From positions 62,001-126,000 of the forward strand of contig BJGZ01000001.1 in the NCBI GenBank assembly GCA_014191195.1: DNA of 64,000 nucleotides, read 5' to 3'. The DNA comes from Chlorobiota bacterium. Lineage in GTDB: Bacteria > Bacteroidota > Ignavibacteria > Kapaibacteriales > UBA961. The position numbers and the translations under genes were made by a program. This document shows positions 7,900-17,605 of this stretch, in pieces (position 1 is the first letter of the stretch; each line of letters opens with the position of its first letter). The notes under the pieces were generated by a model. That model was not told the origin of the DNA. It was given only the letters and a program-made list of their open reading frames with translations, and searched no databases.

Positions 7900-9441
7900 A
7901 TGTATTCTCGTTTATATTCAGGATCAGTTTTTGGAATTTCTGCTTTTCCTGTTGAAATTGAAACGCATTTAGAAAATGCTGTTCCAGTTTTTCTTATGGT
8001 AGGGCTCCCAGATTCTGCCGTAAAAGAGTCAAGAGAAAGGGTTTCAGCTGCAATAAAAAATTCTGATCTTCCATTTCCTAATAAAAAAATCACTGTCAAT
8101 TTGGCCCCAGCAGATATAAGAAAAGAGGGATGTGCATTTGATTTACCGATAGCACTTGGAATAATATCAGCAATGGGCCTTTTAGATGAACAAGCATTGC
8201 AAGAATCAATGTTTGTAGGAGAACTTGCATTAGATGGATCTTTACGGTCTGTGCATGGTACTTTATCTATAGCATTGATGGCCAAAGAACTTGGAAAAAA
8301 ACAAATGTTAGTACCATATGATAATGCAGAAGAAGCTGGTATGGTAGAAGACATACATATTATTCCTGTGAATTCATTAGCCCAATCTTTGCGATATCTA
8401 AAAAACGAAGAGAAGATTGATCCACATAAATCGGATATTGCTTCACTTTTTTCTCATAAAAGTTCAAGTGATATTGATATTTCTGATATAAAAGGACAAG
8501 AGAATGTAAAAAGAGCTTTGGAAATAGCAGCTGCTGGCGGACATAATATTATAATGATTGGGCCACCTGGAAGTGGAAAAACGATGATTGCCAAACGATT
8601 GCCAGGAATTCTACCTCCTTTAAGTATGCAGGAAGCACTTGAAACAACAAAAATTCATTCTGTTGCCGGACAATTAACAGCGGGTTTGTCTTTGCTTACA
8701 AATAGGCCTTTTAGAGCTCCTCATCATACTATCAGTGATGCTGCTTTGGTTGGTGGAGGCGTGGGTATTGTTAGGGCAGGAGAAATTAGTTTGGCTCATC
8801 ATGGTGTTCTGTTTTTAGATGAATTGCCCGAATTTGCTAGAAATGTATTAGAAGTATTAAGACAGCCTTTAGAAGATAAAAAAATATGTATTTCACGTAC
8901 AAAAATGAGTGTAGAATATCCCGCTAATTTTATGCTTGTATGCTCCATGAATCCATGCCCGTGTGGACATTTTGGTAATCCTCTTCAACAATGTTCTTGT
9001 TCTACTCCACAAATTCAAAGATATATGGGCCGAATTTCTGGTCCTTTATTAGATAGAATTGACATTCATATTGATGTACCTGCCTTGCCATATCAAGATT
9101 TATCAGAAAAAGGTAGAGGAGAAACATCTGAAGTAATACGAAATCGTGTTATTGCTGCAAGGATTATTCAGAGTGAGCGTTTTGACAATAGACAAGCTTG
9201 TTATAAAAATGCAGATATGCTTCCTTCTGATTTAAGAATATTCTGTGTTCTAGATGATATGTCTAAGCAATTATTAAAAACTGCTATGAATAAATTGGGT
9301 CTATCTGCAAGAGCTTATGATAGAATTCTAAAAGTATCTAGAACCATTGCAGATTTAGAAGGAGTTGATTCTATCAAGGCAGTTCATATAAGTGAAGCTA
9401 TTCAGTATAGAAGTTTAGATAGACAATATTGGAATGGTTAA
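7900..9441 (+). CDS. comM: ComM/YifB-family AAA+ ATPase (Mg chelatase-like)
   Basis: AAA+ helicase-like ATPase that in transformable bacteria promotes branch migration of incoming DNA. Length 513 residues fits the family. Residues 1-170 form the Lon-protease-like N-terminal domain. Walker A is GPPGSGKT at 221-228 and Walker B VLFLDELPEF at about 303-312. A cysteine cluster (CSMNPCPCGHFGNP, then CSC) and the C-terminal Mg_chelatase_C part (LGLSARAYDRILKVSRTIADL) follow. Its last four bases overlap the convergent DUF2723 gene. Natural competence in this organism is not shown by this gene alone, since it is very widespread. Confidence 0.93.
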   Translation: MYSRLYSGSVFGISAFPVEIETHLENAVPVFLMVGLPDSAVKESRERVSAAIKNSDLPFPNKKITVNLAPADIRKEGCAFDLPIALGIISAMGLLDEQALQESMFVGELALDGSLRSVHGTLSIALMAKELGKKQMLVPYDNAEEAGMVEDIHIIPVNSLAQSLRYLKNEEKIDPHKSDIASLFSHKSSSDIDISDIKGQENVKRALEIAAAGGHNIIMIGPPGSGKTMIAKRLPGILPPLSMQEALETTKIHSVAGQLTAGLSLLTNRPFRAPHHTISDAALVGGGVGIVRAGEISLAHHGVLFLDELPEFARNVLEVLRQPLEDKKICISRTKMSVEYPANFMLVCSMNPCPCGHFGNPLQQCSCSTPQIQRYMGRISGPLLDRIDIHIDVPALPYQDLSEKGRGETSEVIRNRVIAARIIQSERFDNRQACYKNADMLPSDLRIFCVLDDMSKQLLKTAMNKLGLSARAYDRILKVSRTIADLEGVDSIKAVHISEAIQYRSLDRQYWNG

Positions 9442-11318
9442 GGTTTTTGAACTACACCATTGGGATTGTTTTCTATTGCTTGTTTTAACTGTAATAAGAT
9501 GCGGTTTTTTGGATCAATGCGCTCTGCTTTTTGTAGAAATTCTGTTGCTTCTTTTATGCGACTTGTCATCCAGGCATATTGGGCCATATTTAATATTTGA
9601 TTTGCCGCCATCTGCTTGATTCCATCGTATAGATGCCCTTTTCTATTCTTGATTGATGCAGCAAAATAAGTTATGTCCATATTATGCGCAGAAAGGGGCA
9701 AAAAGGGCATCCCATTTGCCTTTGGCTTCACTAATTTAAAAGCTAATCCTTGTGGAATTTTTTCATACAAAGCAGCCACTTTTGGCTCTTGCTGTAATAC
9801 TTCTGCTGTAATATAAACGGGACGTCCACTTTCAATAGATTGGTCTATCCAAGAATTAATCAATTGCTCATATCTAGATTGTAATTCGACAGCTGAATAC
9901 TCTTGATCTTGTTCAAATTTCTCTAATTCTTGATTGTATATCTCTATCTTTTGTTTAGACTTATATAATTCAGGATACATTTTAACTAGAAAGTGAGGAT
10001 ACCATGTTCTTCTTAATAATTCCTGCTCTATTAATATTATGTCTGGTCTATAATGTTCCACCGATTGTTTATACCAAAATGCGGAACAGAAATAGTCCCA
10101 CTGTGAACTAATGATCACAGCATTCTTTTCCATACTTGATGTCATCAATGCTGTATATGCAGGAACTGTTTTATCATTTTGATGATTATTTGTTGTCCAA
10201 TTTAATCCTACATTGATAATTGGAAATATCATCACTAACCATACAAATTGCTGTCTATTGTTAAGTAAAACATGTAAACCAATTGCAAAAAACACAAAAA
10301 GCGCAATAAAACATGTTAGAAAATAGGTATCAATATCATGAATCTGATATTGTAAGGAATAGAATAGATTTCCACTTATCAGTAATATCAAAAAAAAGAA
10401 TAATCCTTTACTTTTCTTCCATATAGAATAGATTCCTAATACTACAGGAATCAAACCAATCCAGGCAAAATTAGCAGGTAATAGTTTCCATAAAATTGGA
10501 AAATTTATAGCAGATGTGCCTTTTTTGAACATCCAAACCTGATATTGCTTTCCCATTGCATGATAGATAAACTTATCCCAATTGCGATGCACTTCTCCCC
10601 AATTAAATATTGGATCTTGAGAACTTCTAATAGGTAAATATAGCCAGAGGGATAAACCAATCAAGAAAGGGATAATGATAGAAGATAATTGTATCCATTT
10701 CTGTTTATTAATATGAAATTTATTGTCTTTCCAATCATAGAAATATCCAAAAAGCATTGCTGGAGCAAGTAAAATAGTTGTCCCATGATTTGTAAAACTT
10801 AATCCAATTAAAAAGCCCCATAAAATCCAAAGATGTGTATTCTGATTAAGCCATACTGCCTTCAAAAATATCAGTAATGATAGGTTAATAAGTACTAATT
10901 GTAATGAATATACTTCCAATCCAGATGCTTGAGACCACACTGTTGCAGCTGTAGCAAATGTAAGAGAAGTACCTGCTGAAATTACCAGATGTATTGTCAA
11001 TTTTCCATATAGTTTTTCTAATATTTCTCTGATTATAACAAACATTATACCCGCTGATGCTGCTGTGCATAAGGCTGCAAATAGGTTGAGACTATACACT
11101 GGTGAAAATGGAAGAATTTTGGTTATGATAAATCCCAATATTGTATATAGTGGATATCCTGTTGGATGAGCAATACCCAGAGTGCTACATGTTGCTGCTA
11201 ATTCTCCAGAATCTGTAAAGCCTAAATCTGGTAACATTGTAATGATATACAAGAATGCTGAGCCAAGGAATATCAACAATGCCTGAATAGATAAAGAATT
11301 CGCATACTTATTCATCAT
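9438..11318 (-). CDS. DUF2723 polytopic membrane protein, probable GT-C glycosyltransferase
   Basis: 626 residues with roughly ten hydrophobic helices in the first 390, then a soluble C-terminal region ending in TPR-like helices (ILNMAQYAWMTSRIKEATEFLQKAERIDPKNR). The first loop has the DUF2723 hallmark FTDSGELAATCSTLGIAHPTGYPLY, with an acidic site typical of GT-C enzymes. DUF2723 proteins of Bacteroidota are thought to mannosylate secreted proteins, which would fit the secreted protein in this operon; that link is inference. The ATG at 11318 has a clear Shine-Dalgarno (AAAGGAG) and overlaps folP by 11 bases. Confidence 0.85.
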   Translation of the reverse strand: MMNKYANSLSIQALLIFLGSAFLYIITMLPDLGFTDSGELAATCSTLGIAHPTGYPLYTILGFIITKILPFSPVYSLNLFAALCTAASAGIMFVIIREILEKLYGKLTIHLVISAGTSLTFATAATVWSQASGLEVYSLQLVLINLSLLIFLKAVWLNQNTHLWILWGFLIGLSFTNHGTTILLAPAMLFGYFYDWKDNKFHINKQKWIQLSSIIIPFLIGLSLWLYLPIRSSQDPIFNWGEVHRNWDKFIYHAMGKQYQVWMFKKGTSAINFPILWKLLPANFAWIGLIPVVLGIYSIWKKSKGLFFFLILLISGNLFYSLQYQIHDIDTYFLTCFIALFVFFAIGLHVLLNNRQQFVWLVMIFPIINVGLNWTTNNHQNDKTVPAYTALMTSSMEKNAVIISSQWDYFCSAFWYKQSVEHYRPDIILIEQELLRRTWYPHFLVKMYPELYKSKQKIEIYNQELEKFEQDQEYSAVELQSRYEQLINSWIDQSIESGRPVYITAEVLQQEPKVAALYEKIPQGLAFKLVKPKANGMPFLPLSAHNMDITYFAASIKNRKGHLYDGIKQMAANQILNMAQYAWMTSRIKEATEFLQKAERIDPKNRILLQLKQAIENNPNGVVQKP

Positions 11319-12144
11319 AATTTTCTCCTTTTGTATTTTTATTCTGTTCCAATAATGAATACAATACCCGTAATTGATCCATTAGCTTAACATTATGAAC
11401 TCTAAGTATGTGCATCTTTGTATGAAGTAACATTGCATGCAATAAAGCAGTTGTTATGTCTCTTTCGGCTGGAGTATCTATAAGTAAGCTTTTTCCAATA
11501 AAGGATTTTCTGGAAATGCCAAGCATTAATGGATATCCTAATGTAGCAAAAGTTGATAATGAAGATAATAATTGCCAATTATGATCTACTGTTTTACCAA
11601 ATCCTATACCGATATCTAGAATAATATCTTTGACACCACATTCCTTTGCTATGTGTGCTTTTTCTAATAAAAAAGAAGCAATTTCTTGTACAATATCATG
11701 ATAATAAGGATTGATTTGCATTGTTTGTGGCGTCCCTTTGCTATGCATAATAATTAACGATGCATCATATTCAGCAGCTATTAATGCTAATTCTGTACCT
11801 AATGCCAAACCACTTATATCATTGATTATAGTTGCTCCTGCTTCAATTGCTTTTCTGGCTACTACTGGTTTAATGGTATCTATAGAAATAGGTAATTCGC
11901 AACCTGCGTCTCTAATCCCTTGTATTACAGGTATAACTCTGATTAATTCTTCTTTGGCTGATATAGAAATTGCACCTGGCCGAGTACTTTCACCACCAAT
12001 ATCTAAAATATCTGCCCCTTGGCTTGCTAATAACAATGCATGATTAATTGCAGAATCAGCTTGTAGATGTAAGCCGCCATCAGAAAAAGAGTCGGGCGTT
12101 ACATTAATAATGCCCATAATTAATGGAAAATTATTGTTTGTCAT
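11308..12144 (-). CDS. folP: Dihydropteroate synthase
   Basis: Condenses p-aminobenzoate with hydroxymethyl-dihydropterin diphosphate in folate synthesis, the sulfonamide target. 278 residues as a TIM barrel. Signatures: IMGIINVTPDSFSDGG near the N-terminus, ADILDIGGESTRPGA, the SIDT strand, GATIINDISG, and LGISRKSFIG at the pterin site. ATG at 12144 is chosen over an in-frame TTG at 12156. It overlaps the lipoprotein gene upstream by 14 bases and the DUF2723 gene downstream by 11, so translation is probably coupled. folA and folC lie elsewhere in the window. Confidence 0.96.
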   Translation of the reverse strand: MTNNNFPLIMGIINVTPDSFSDGGLHLQADSAINHALLLASQGADILDIGGESTRPGAISISAKEELIRVIPVIQGIRDAGCELPISIDTIKPVVARKAIEAGATIINDISGLALGTELALIAAEYDASLIIMHSKGTPQTMQINPYYHDIVQEIASFLLEKAHIAKECGVKDIILDIGIGFGKTVDHNWQLLSSLSTFATLGYPLMLGISRKSFIGKSLLIDTPAERDITTALLHAMLLHTKMHILRVHNVKLMDQLRVLYSLLEQNKNTKGENYDE

Positions 12145-12538
12145 TTTGTATGTCAACTATATACCATTGATTATCAATTTTTTTTGTTGTAAAAATATAC
12201 GTTTTCAAATAATCAAATTCTAATATGATTCTATGTGAATCATTTTGTAATGTATCGGTTCTATATAATGAGATAGTTCGATTAGCTAATATTCTTCCTA
12301 ATCTTTCCATTTCTGATTGCATTTCATATCTTTCTCTTGCTAAATATTTAGTCCCATCTGATTTTGCTAATATCTGAACTGCTGCATGAGAATTATTACT
12401 ATCTAATTCGGCTTTAAATAAATAGACAGAACCTATAGAAGTTTCTCTGCTTAGTATTATGACTCCACTGCTATTGGGGCCGATTCGAATGAGTTCGCAA
12501 CCTGCAATTAATAACAATAATAAAAACATGTATTTCAT
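12131..12538 (-). CDS. Small lipoprotein of unknown function
   Basis: 135 residues beginning with a short signal peptide and lipobox (LLLLLIAGC), so it should be lipidated at Cys14 and anchored in the envelope. The mature part alternates short beta strands (KTYIFTTKKIDNQWYIVDI at the end resembles NTF2-like or DUF4878-like lipoproteins), but I cannot assign a family. The start overlaps the hydrolase stop as ATGA, and the 3' end overlaps folP. No function inferred. Confidence 0.78.
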   Translation of the reverse strand: MKYMFLLLLLIAGCELIRIGPNSSGVIILSRETSIGSVYLFKAELDSNNSHAAVQILAKSDGTKYLARERYEMQSEMERLGRILANRTISLYRTDTLQNDSHRIILEFDYLKTYIFTTKKIDNQWYIVDIQNDKQ

Positions 12539-13368
12539 GATAAAAAAAACTCTCTTGTTATTTCTAGTACTTGTTCTAGTGCTTTTGTACTAGATGAAAA
12601 TGGATGGCGTATCCCAAATGTATGGCCTGTTGATGGTATTATCTTTAATCCAAAAAGATGTTTTGAAGCAGATGCTAATGCTTCTGCATCTCTTTTAGAA
12701 ACAGTTATATCTTGCTCTCCATGAATAATCAGCAAACTGATGTCGATATTGCTTAAAGCAGATATAATAGAAAAATGCTCATTGTGTAATTCTAAGTCGT
12801 CTAAATATGTACTATTAATACATAGTGAATCTGGTGATTTATAGTGTTCTGCTGTTATATATCCTTGTTCTCTCCATAATACTTTTTGTCTTGCAGAAAA
12901 ACGGTCAAATCTTGCTATTGAATTCCACACGGCAACTTTGCTAATTATTGGAAAATCTCTGGCGGTTAAAATCGATAAAGCCCCACCTCTAGAATGACCT
13001 AGTATAAAGATTCTCCCGTCCCAATCTTGTAATGTTCCTTCCCCCTTTTTTTGTATAAACTCCATAATTTCTTGTATATCTGATAATTCTCTTGTGATAG
13101 TGTTTGATGCGAATTTATGCGGATACATCAATGCATCACTTTTGCTTCCATAACCATTCAAAGATAGATTGCAACAGATTGCTATTGCTCCATGTTGAGC
13201 AAAGTAATCACAGATATATGGAAAAAATCCCCACTGTTTATGTGCTTTAAATCCATGAATTATCAATATTATAGGCTTTAAATCAGGAGTATTATTCGCT
13301 CGATATATATCACCTGAAATAAAATCTGATGTATTAATATCAATCGTAAATTCACTCTTTATAATCAT
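12535..13368 (-). CDS. Alpha/beta hydrolase (dienelactone hydrolase/esterase-like)
   Basis: 277-residue serine hydrolase fold. The nucleophile elbow is GHSRGG at about residue 125; an acidic residue in IIHGEQDITVS and a histidine in STGHTFGIRHPF near the C-terminus complete the likely triad. The opening ILIIHGFKAHKQWGFFPY matches the oxyanion-hole HGF pattern. No signal peptide, so cytoplasmic. Fourth-to-last gene of the folP operon; it starts 19 bases after the T9SS cargo gene. Substrate unknown. Confidence 0.86.
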   Translation of the reverse strand: MIIKSEFTIDINTSDFISGDIYRANNTPDLKPIILIIHGFKAHKQWGFFPYICDYFAQHGAIAICCNLSLNGYGSKSDALMYPHKFASNTITRELSDIQEIMEFIQKKGEGTLQDWDGRIFILGHSRGGALSILTARDFPIISKVAVWNSIARFDRFSARQKVLWREQGYITAEHYKSPDSLCINSTYLDDLELHNEHFSIISALSNIDISLLIIHGEQDITVSKRDAEALASASKHLFGLKIIPSTGHTFGIRHPFSSSTKALEQVLEITREFFLS

Positions 13369-13387
13369 AGCAATTAGTACTATTACT

Positions 13388-16300
13388 TTATTCAGTTACT
13401 AAAATCATATTATGCTGAATTATACCGTCTTCTGATTTTAACTCAATAAAATAAGCACCAGAAAGAAGTTGATATGGAATAATATATTCTTTCTCAAGGC
13501 TACTCGCTTGAAGCCTTGTCTTAAATAATAATGCTCCCTGAATATTATATATATTCATATCACCATAAATAGACTCTTCCCCAGTAGACTTATATACTAA
13601 CTTTATCGTAGAACTAAATTGTTCGGATGGAATAATTCTTAATGAAAATAGTGATCGATTCATTAAACCAATTGATATATTATTACAGTATGGCGATATT
13701 GTTAAATGACCATTTATAATATCAATTGATATAGTTCTATTTGTTTCGGCTTTTATAGAGTCAATAAGTAGATCGCATTCATTAGGACTAGATATCAAGC
13801 TTTTACCCTTAACGGTTGCAATAATGCCTCCTAATAAAGGGATGTCTTTTGCAGGTATAGACCACCTGATTGTACTGTCGCCAATAAATGATATTGCCTT
13901 TGGATTAGTCTCATTTACTTCAAATAATTTGCCATCTAAATGCAGTGAAAAATCAAGGCTTTGTACCCTTGCCTTGCTAATATCTCCTTGTAAAGAAACT
14001 GCAATGAGATTTGTATCCCCATAATTAAATGCATATCTCTCTGTTCTTATCATTGCGGTATATTCTTCTTTAGGTACCGTCATGTTTATTTGGCAAAAAA
14101 CATTGGTCTTACAGCTAGATTGCCCTATAACTACAAGAGAATCAATAGGTTGTGTCCCTTCTATTAAACCTTTAGCTTTTACTGTTATAAAAATACTGCT
14201 ATCTGGTAATAATATATATGGAATAGTAACATTATAAGAGAATGAATATTCGGTTTTATTAAATAATAATGAAACAGAGTTAATATTTACAGAGAATTTT
14301 CCATTATTTTTTATCTCTACTATTTGAGATAATGAGTCATCTCTTAAGATTTGTCCAAAATTAATAACATTAGGTACACATAATAAGGAAGCATTATCGA
14401 TTTCGCCTTGTAGGGGTATTTTAATAATATAACCGCATGTTTTACTAACTAAAGTAAGTGTATCATACCATATTCCTAAAGATGATTTATTAGGTGAATA
14501 GTTGATAGTAATAGTATTAAATGAGGAGTCTTTAATAAACAGAATATTTGTATTTGCATCTAAAGCAATATTATTAAAGGGAAGAACAGTTAATGTATCA
14601 GAAGCTAGGCCTTGATTATTAAAAGTAATTGTAAAGCTTTTATCATTCGAACATTGCTCGTTTATTCCAAAATCGTGATTAGTAATAGTAGATGAGATTA
14701 CTGGAGCAAGCCAAAATCCAGATATATGAATAGTATCAGATGGAGCATTAACTCTTTTTTCAGCGGCAGTAAGAATATCTAATTTTACAGAATAATTACC
14801 TTGTTTTAGGGGATTAAAAATAATGATAATAGGTATAGAATCTAAAGGTTGTAGAGGATAAGGAAAAGTAATGGGTATTATAGAGAATGTAGATACTGGC
14901 CCATTAACAGGTAAAAGATTAGCAGCAAGAAGTGTATCTGGTAATTGCCCATAATTGGCTATCCATAGAGTATCTAGTTGACTCTTATTTTTACATGTTA
15001 TAGAAAAAGCTAGTGAAGTATCTGAATAACTTAGACTAGCTTGTCTAATTGTAATTCGAATGGGAAAGCATTGAGAATATGGGCACATGCTGGAAGCATC
15101 AATACACATAGTATCAATTAATACAGTATCATTTGCACCTGGTTTTACAGTAGCTTTAATAATTCCTTTAGCACCTGGAATTAAATAAGCAGGCGAAGGT
15201 AATGTAGTAGATAATTGTATTTCTTGATTACTCTTTAGTCGCATTCTTATAATATCAGCATCTGCTGTACCGGTAGAAATAATATTCCATTCTATATCAG
15301 TTGATTTACCCTGATCTACGGTAGCTGTAAGTATAGTATCTGGTGCAAAAGAAAAAGCAGTATAATAGGCTTCACCTTTTACAATCAGTTTGGTTATTTC
15401 TTTGCAAGGACCAGAAACAAAAGTGAGTGTATCTGAATACAATCCAGGAGTAGATACCGATGTTGATATCTCAATCTGCCCAGTATCAGATATATTATAT
15501 GGAAATTTCTGAGGACTTACAATGCTAGCTATTCCTAATGAGGATTGTATGGAAGAGATTGCCGCAATACCTAATCCAAGTTTATATACTACAGCAGCAG
15601 CCCTTCCTTTATTTTGAACACAGTGTTTACCAGCAAATACGATTTGCAATTTAGATTTTACCAATGCATAACCTGGTTTACCAAATAGTAGAATTTCTTT
15701 AGGAGAAGTTCTATTGCCTAGGGTATCTGAATGATATACAAAAAGTGAAGCGAAAAGTACAGACATAGTATCAGAAGATGGCCTTAAAAACTGGATGGTA
15801 ATTGGCATCTTTTGTTTTGGAAGTATAGTAAATGGCAATAAAGGAGAATTTTTGATTAAAAAATATGCTCCATCTTTTCCAATAATTTTTAGCTTATCTA
15901 TATATAGAGGCGCATTTCCAAAATTGCTGATATAGAGAGTAGAATCGGAAGTAGTGGTACATTTAGATAATATAGTAAAATCATAAGGAGTTGATATTAA
16001 GGGTGTTATACCATAACTTTTAACAGTTATAGTTTTATCACATAATCCAAATAAAAATGAGAATCTTTGATATACCCAACCAGTATCTGTCATTGATACT
16101 TTATAAGGAATAATTACAGAGTCTTTTGGCAAGATCACTATGGGTAAAGCTTTATTCCAAAGAACAAGTTGACTAGAAATATTATCTAGATATTTAATTG
16201 CTGTAAGAGTTATAGGAATATTTGTGTTATTAGTAAATACTACTGAAGTATCCTTGGTATAACCTACAGGAATGGAGTCTGCAGATACAGTATCCTTTCC

Positions 16301-17605
16301 AGAGGAAATCTCATTTGCTAAAGCGTTCACCCTAATTGTTTGAGAATTAAGTGGATCACTAAAAGAAATTCCAATATCAGCAGTTCTGATTCCGGATACA
16401 AGAGGATTACATTGGACAATTACTCTTTTTGTTTCGCAAGAGCCTAAAATTACAGTATAAGCTGATAATGTTATATCACTTGCGGCGGGCCCCGATACAG
16501 CCAATGTAGCAATTGTGCCATTAAAGGAATAATTAGTTATAGTTATTGTATCTACTTTAGATGAGAGAACGCATAAAGATCCAAAATTGATTTCAGGTTT
16601 TGGTGACACTATTTGTTTAGCATTTTTTAATGTGTAAACACCTTCTCCTACTACCCATCCTTCGGTGTCAGAAAACATTTTGATATCATCTAAACTGCCA
16701 TTTGTTCCACAATTTCTTTTCTCCCAATTTTTCCCAGCATCGCTTGTATAATATACACCTTGATTGGTGCCACAAGCCCAGCCTGTTGTGGGTGATGTTA
16801 AATATGTTCCAAACATTGATGCAGGAGTAGAAACGCGAGTCCAACTATTACCTAAATCAGATGTAAAACACATGCCCCCACCAGCACCTCCACCAGCACA
16901 TGTTGTTCCAGAAAAAGGCACAAGAAATGAATTATCTAGCCAAGCTAATTCTTCTTGCCATGCATTAACGGTATTGGATTGAGAAAACAATGCCCAAGTT
17001 GTTCCTTTGTCAATAGTTCTCCAAATATGTCCACTTCCGGAGGCATAACCGGTATCTTTACCAGGTTCAAGAATTAAATCACATAAACCTATATTAGGTG
17101 CATTTGCAGTGAATACTGTCCAAGAAATCCCACCATTTGTTGTCTTAAAAAACTGCTGGGCCATGCCACAACCACCACCAATAACAAATCCTGTATCAAT
17201 AGTTGGAAAATAGCAGCCCCATAAATTATTGGCAGCAGCTGGCGTAATTTCCGCCCATGTTGCGCCACCATCTTGAGATTTCCATATTCCTTGAGAACCA
17301 GATGCATATCCTATAGAAACACTTGGAAAATGAATACTTTCCAGCATAGGATTTTTTCCTAAATCTACATTGTAGCCCGTCCAATTTGCTCCACCATCAA
17401 TAGTTTTAATTACTTTTCCATTATAACCACATATCCATCCTAATTGTTTATTGGTAGGCAAAAAGTAAACATCTAGCCAATAATTATTAGAATAACCAGC
17501 AGGAATATTTACTTTTTCCCAGTATTGAGACTGCGCACTACTATTGAAATAGTTGCAGAAAACTATGCTGATGATAAAGAGTATATACAGATGTTTTTTT
17601 ATCAT
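13388..17605 (-). CDS. Very large secreted protein with YCF48-type repeats and a T9SS sorting tail
   Basis: 1405 residues. A signal peptide covers about 1-24 (FIISIVFCNYFNSSAQ). Residues ~30-330 hold at least six repeats of the DGGxxW kind (IDGGANW, QDGGATW, TNGGISW, IDKGTTW, SDLGNSW, SDAGKNW), typical of YCF48/BNR-like beta-propellers. Then come many Ig-like beta repeats with the choice-of-anchor-D pattern (INFGSLCVLSSKVDTITITNYS; VINFGQILRDDSLSQIVEIKNNG). The last ~75 residues look like a type A Por sorting domain (IYNIQGALLFK ... LSGAYFIELKSEDG). Expected to be exported by T9SS and anchored or released at the surface. Overlaps the metal permease by four bases. Ligand unknown. Confidence 0.87.
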   Translation of the reverse strand: MIKKHLYILFIISIVFCNYFNSSAQSQYWEKVNIPAGYSNNYWLDVYFLPTNKQLGWICGYNGKVIKTIDGGANWTGYNVDLGKNPMLESIHFPSVSIGYASGSQGIWKSQDGGATWAEITPAAANNLWGCYFPTIDTGFVIGGGCGMAQQFFKTTNGGISWTVFTANAPNIGLCDLILEPGKDTGYASGSGHIWRTIDKGTTWALFSQSNTVNAWQEELAWLDNSFLVPFSGTTCAGGGAGGGMCFTSDLGNSWTRVSTPASMFGTYLTSPTTGWACGTNQGVYYTSDAGKNWEKRNCGTNGSLDDIKMFSDTEGWVVGEGVYTLKNAKQIVSPKPEINFGSLCVLSSKVDTITITNYSFNGTIATLAVSGPAASDITLSAYTVILGSCETKRVIVQCNPLVSGIRTADIGISFSDPLNSQTIRVNALANEISSGKDTVSADSIPVGYTKDTSVVFTNNTNIPITLTAIKYLDNISSQLVLWNKALPIVILPKDSVIIPYKVSMTDTGWVYQRFSFLFGLCDKTITVKSYGITPLISTPYDFTILSKCTTTSDSTLYISNFGNAPLYIDKLKIIGKDGAYFLIKNSPLLPFTILPKQKMPITIQFLRPSSDTMSVLFASLFVYHSDTLGNRTSPKEILLFGKPGYALVKSKLQIVFAGKHCVQNKGRAAAVVYKLGLGIAAISSIQSSLGIASIVSPQKFPYNISDTGQIEISTSVSTPGLYSDTLTFVSGPCKEITKLIVKGEAYYTAFSFAPDTILTATVDQGKSTDIEWNIISTGTADADIIRMRLKSNQEIQLSTTLPSPAYLIPGAKGIIKATVKPGANDTVLIDTMCIDASSMCPYSQCFPIRITIRQASLSYSDTSLAFSITCKNKSQLDTLWIANYGQLPDTLLAANLLPVNGPVSTFSIIPITFPYPLQPLDSIPIIIIFNPLKQGNYSVKLDILTAAEKRVNAPSDTIHISGFWLAPVISSTITNHDFGINEQCSNDKSFTITFNNQGLASDTLTVLPFNNIALDANTNILFIKDSSFNTITINYSPNKSSLGIWYDTLTLVSKTCGYIIKIPLQGEIDNASLLCVPNVINFGQILRDDSLSQIVEIKNNGKFSVNINSVSLLFNKTEYSFSYNVTIPYILLPDSSIFITVKAKGLIEGTQPIDSLVVIGQSSCKTNVFCQINMTVPKEEYTAMIRTERYAFNYGDTNLIAVSLQGDISKARVQSLDFSLHLDGKLFEVNETNPKAISFIGDSTIRWSIPAKDIPLLGGIIATVKGKSLISSPNECDLLIDSIKAETNRTISIDIINGHLTISPYCNNISIGLMNRSLFSLRIIPSEQFSSTIKLVYKSTGEESIYGDMNIYNIQGALLFKTRLQASSLEKEYIIPYQLLSGAYFIELKSEDGIIQHNMILVTE

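Noticed and set aside
7887-8354. 155-codon minus-strand ORF opposite comM
   Set aside because: Antisense to the well-supported N-terminal domain of ComM; serine/alanine-rich composition typical of a shadow frame.
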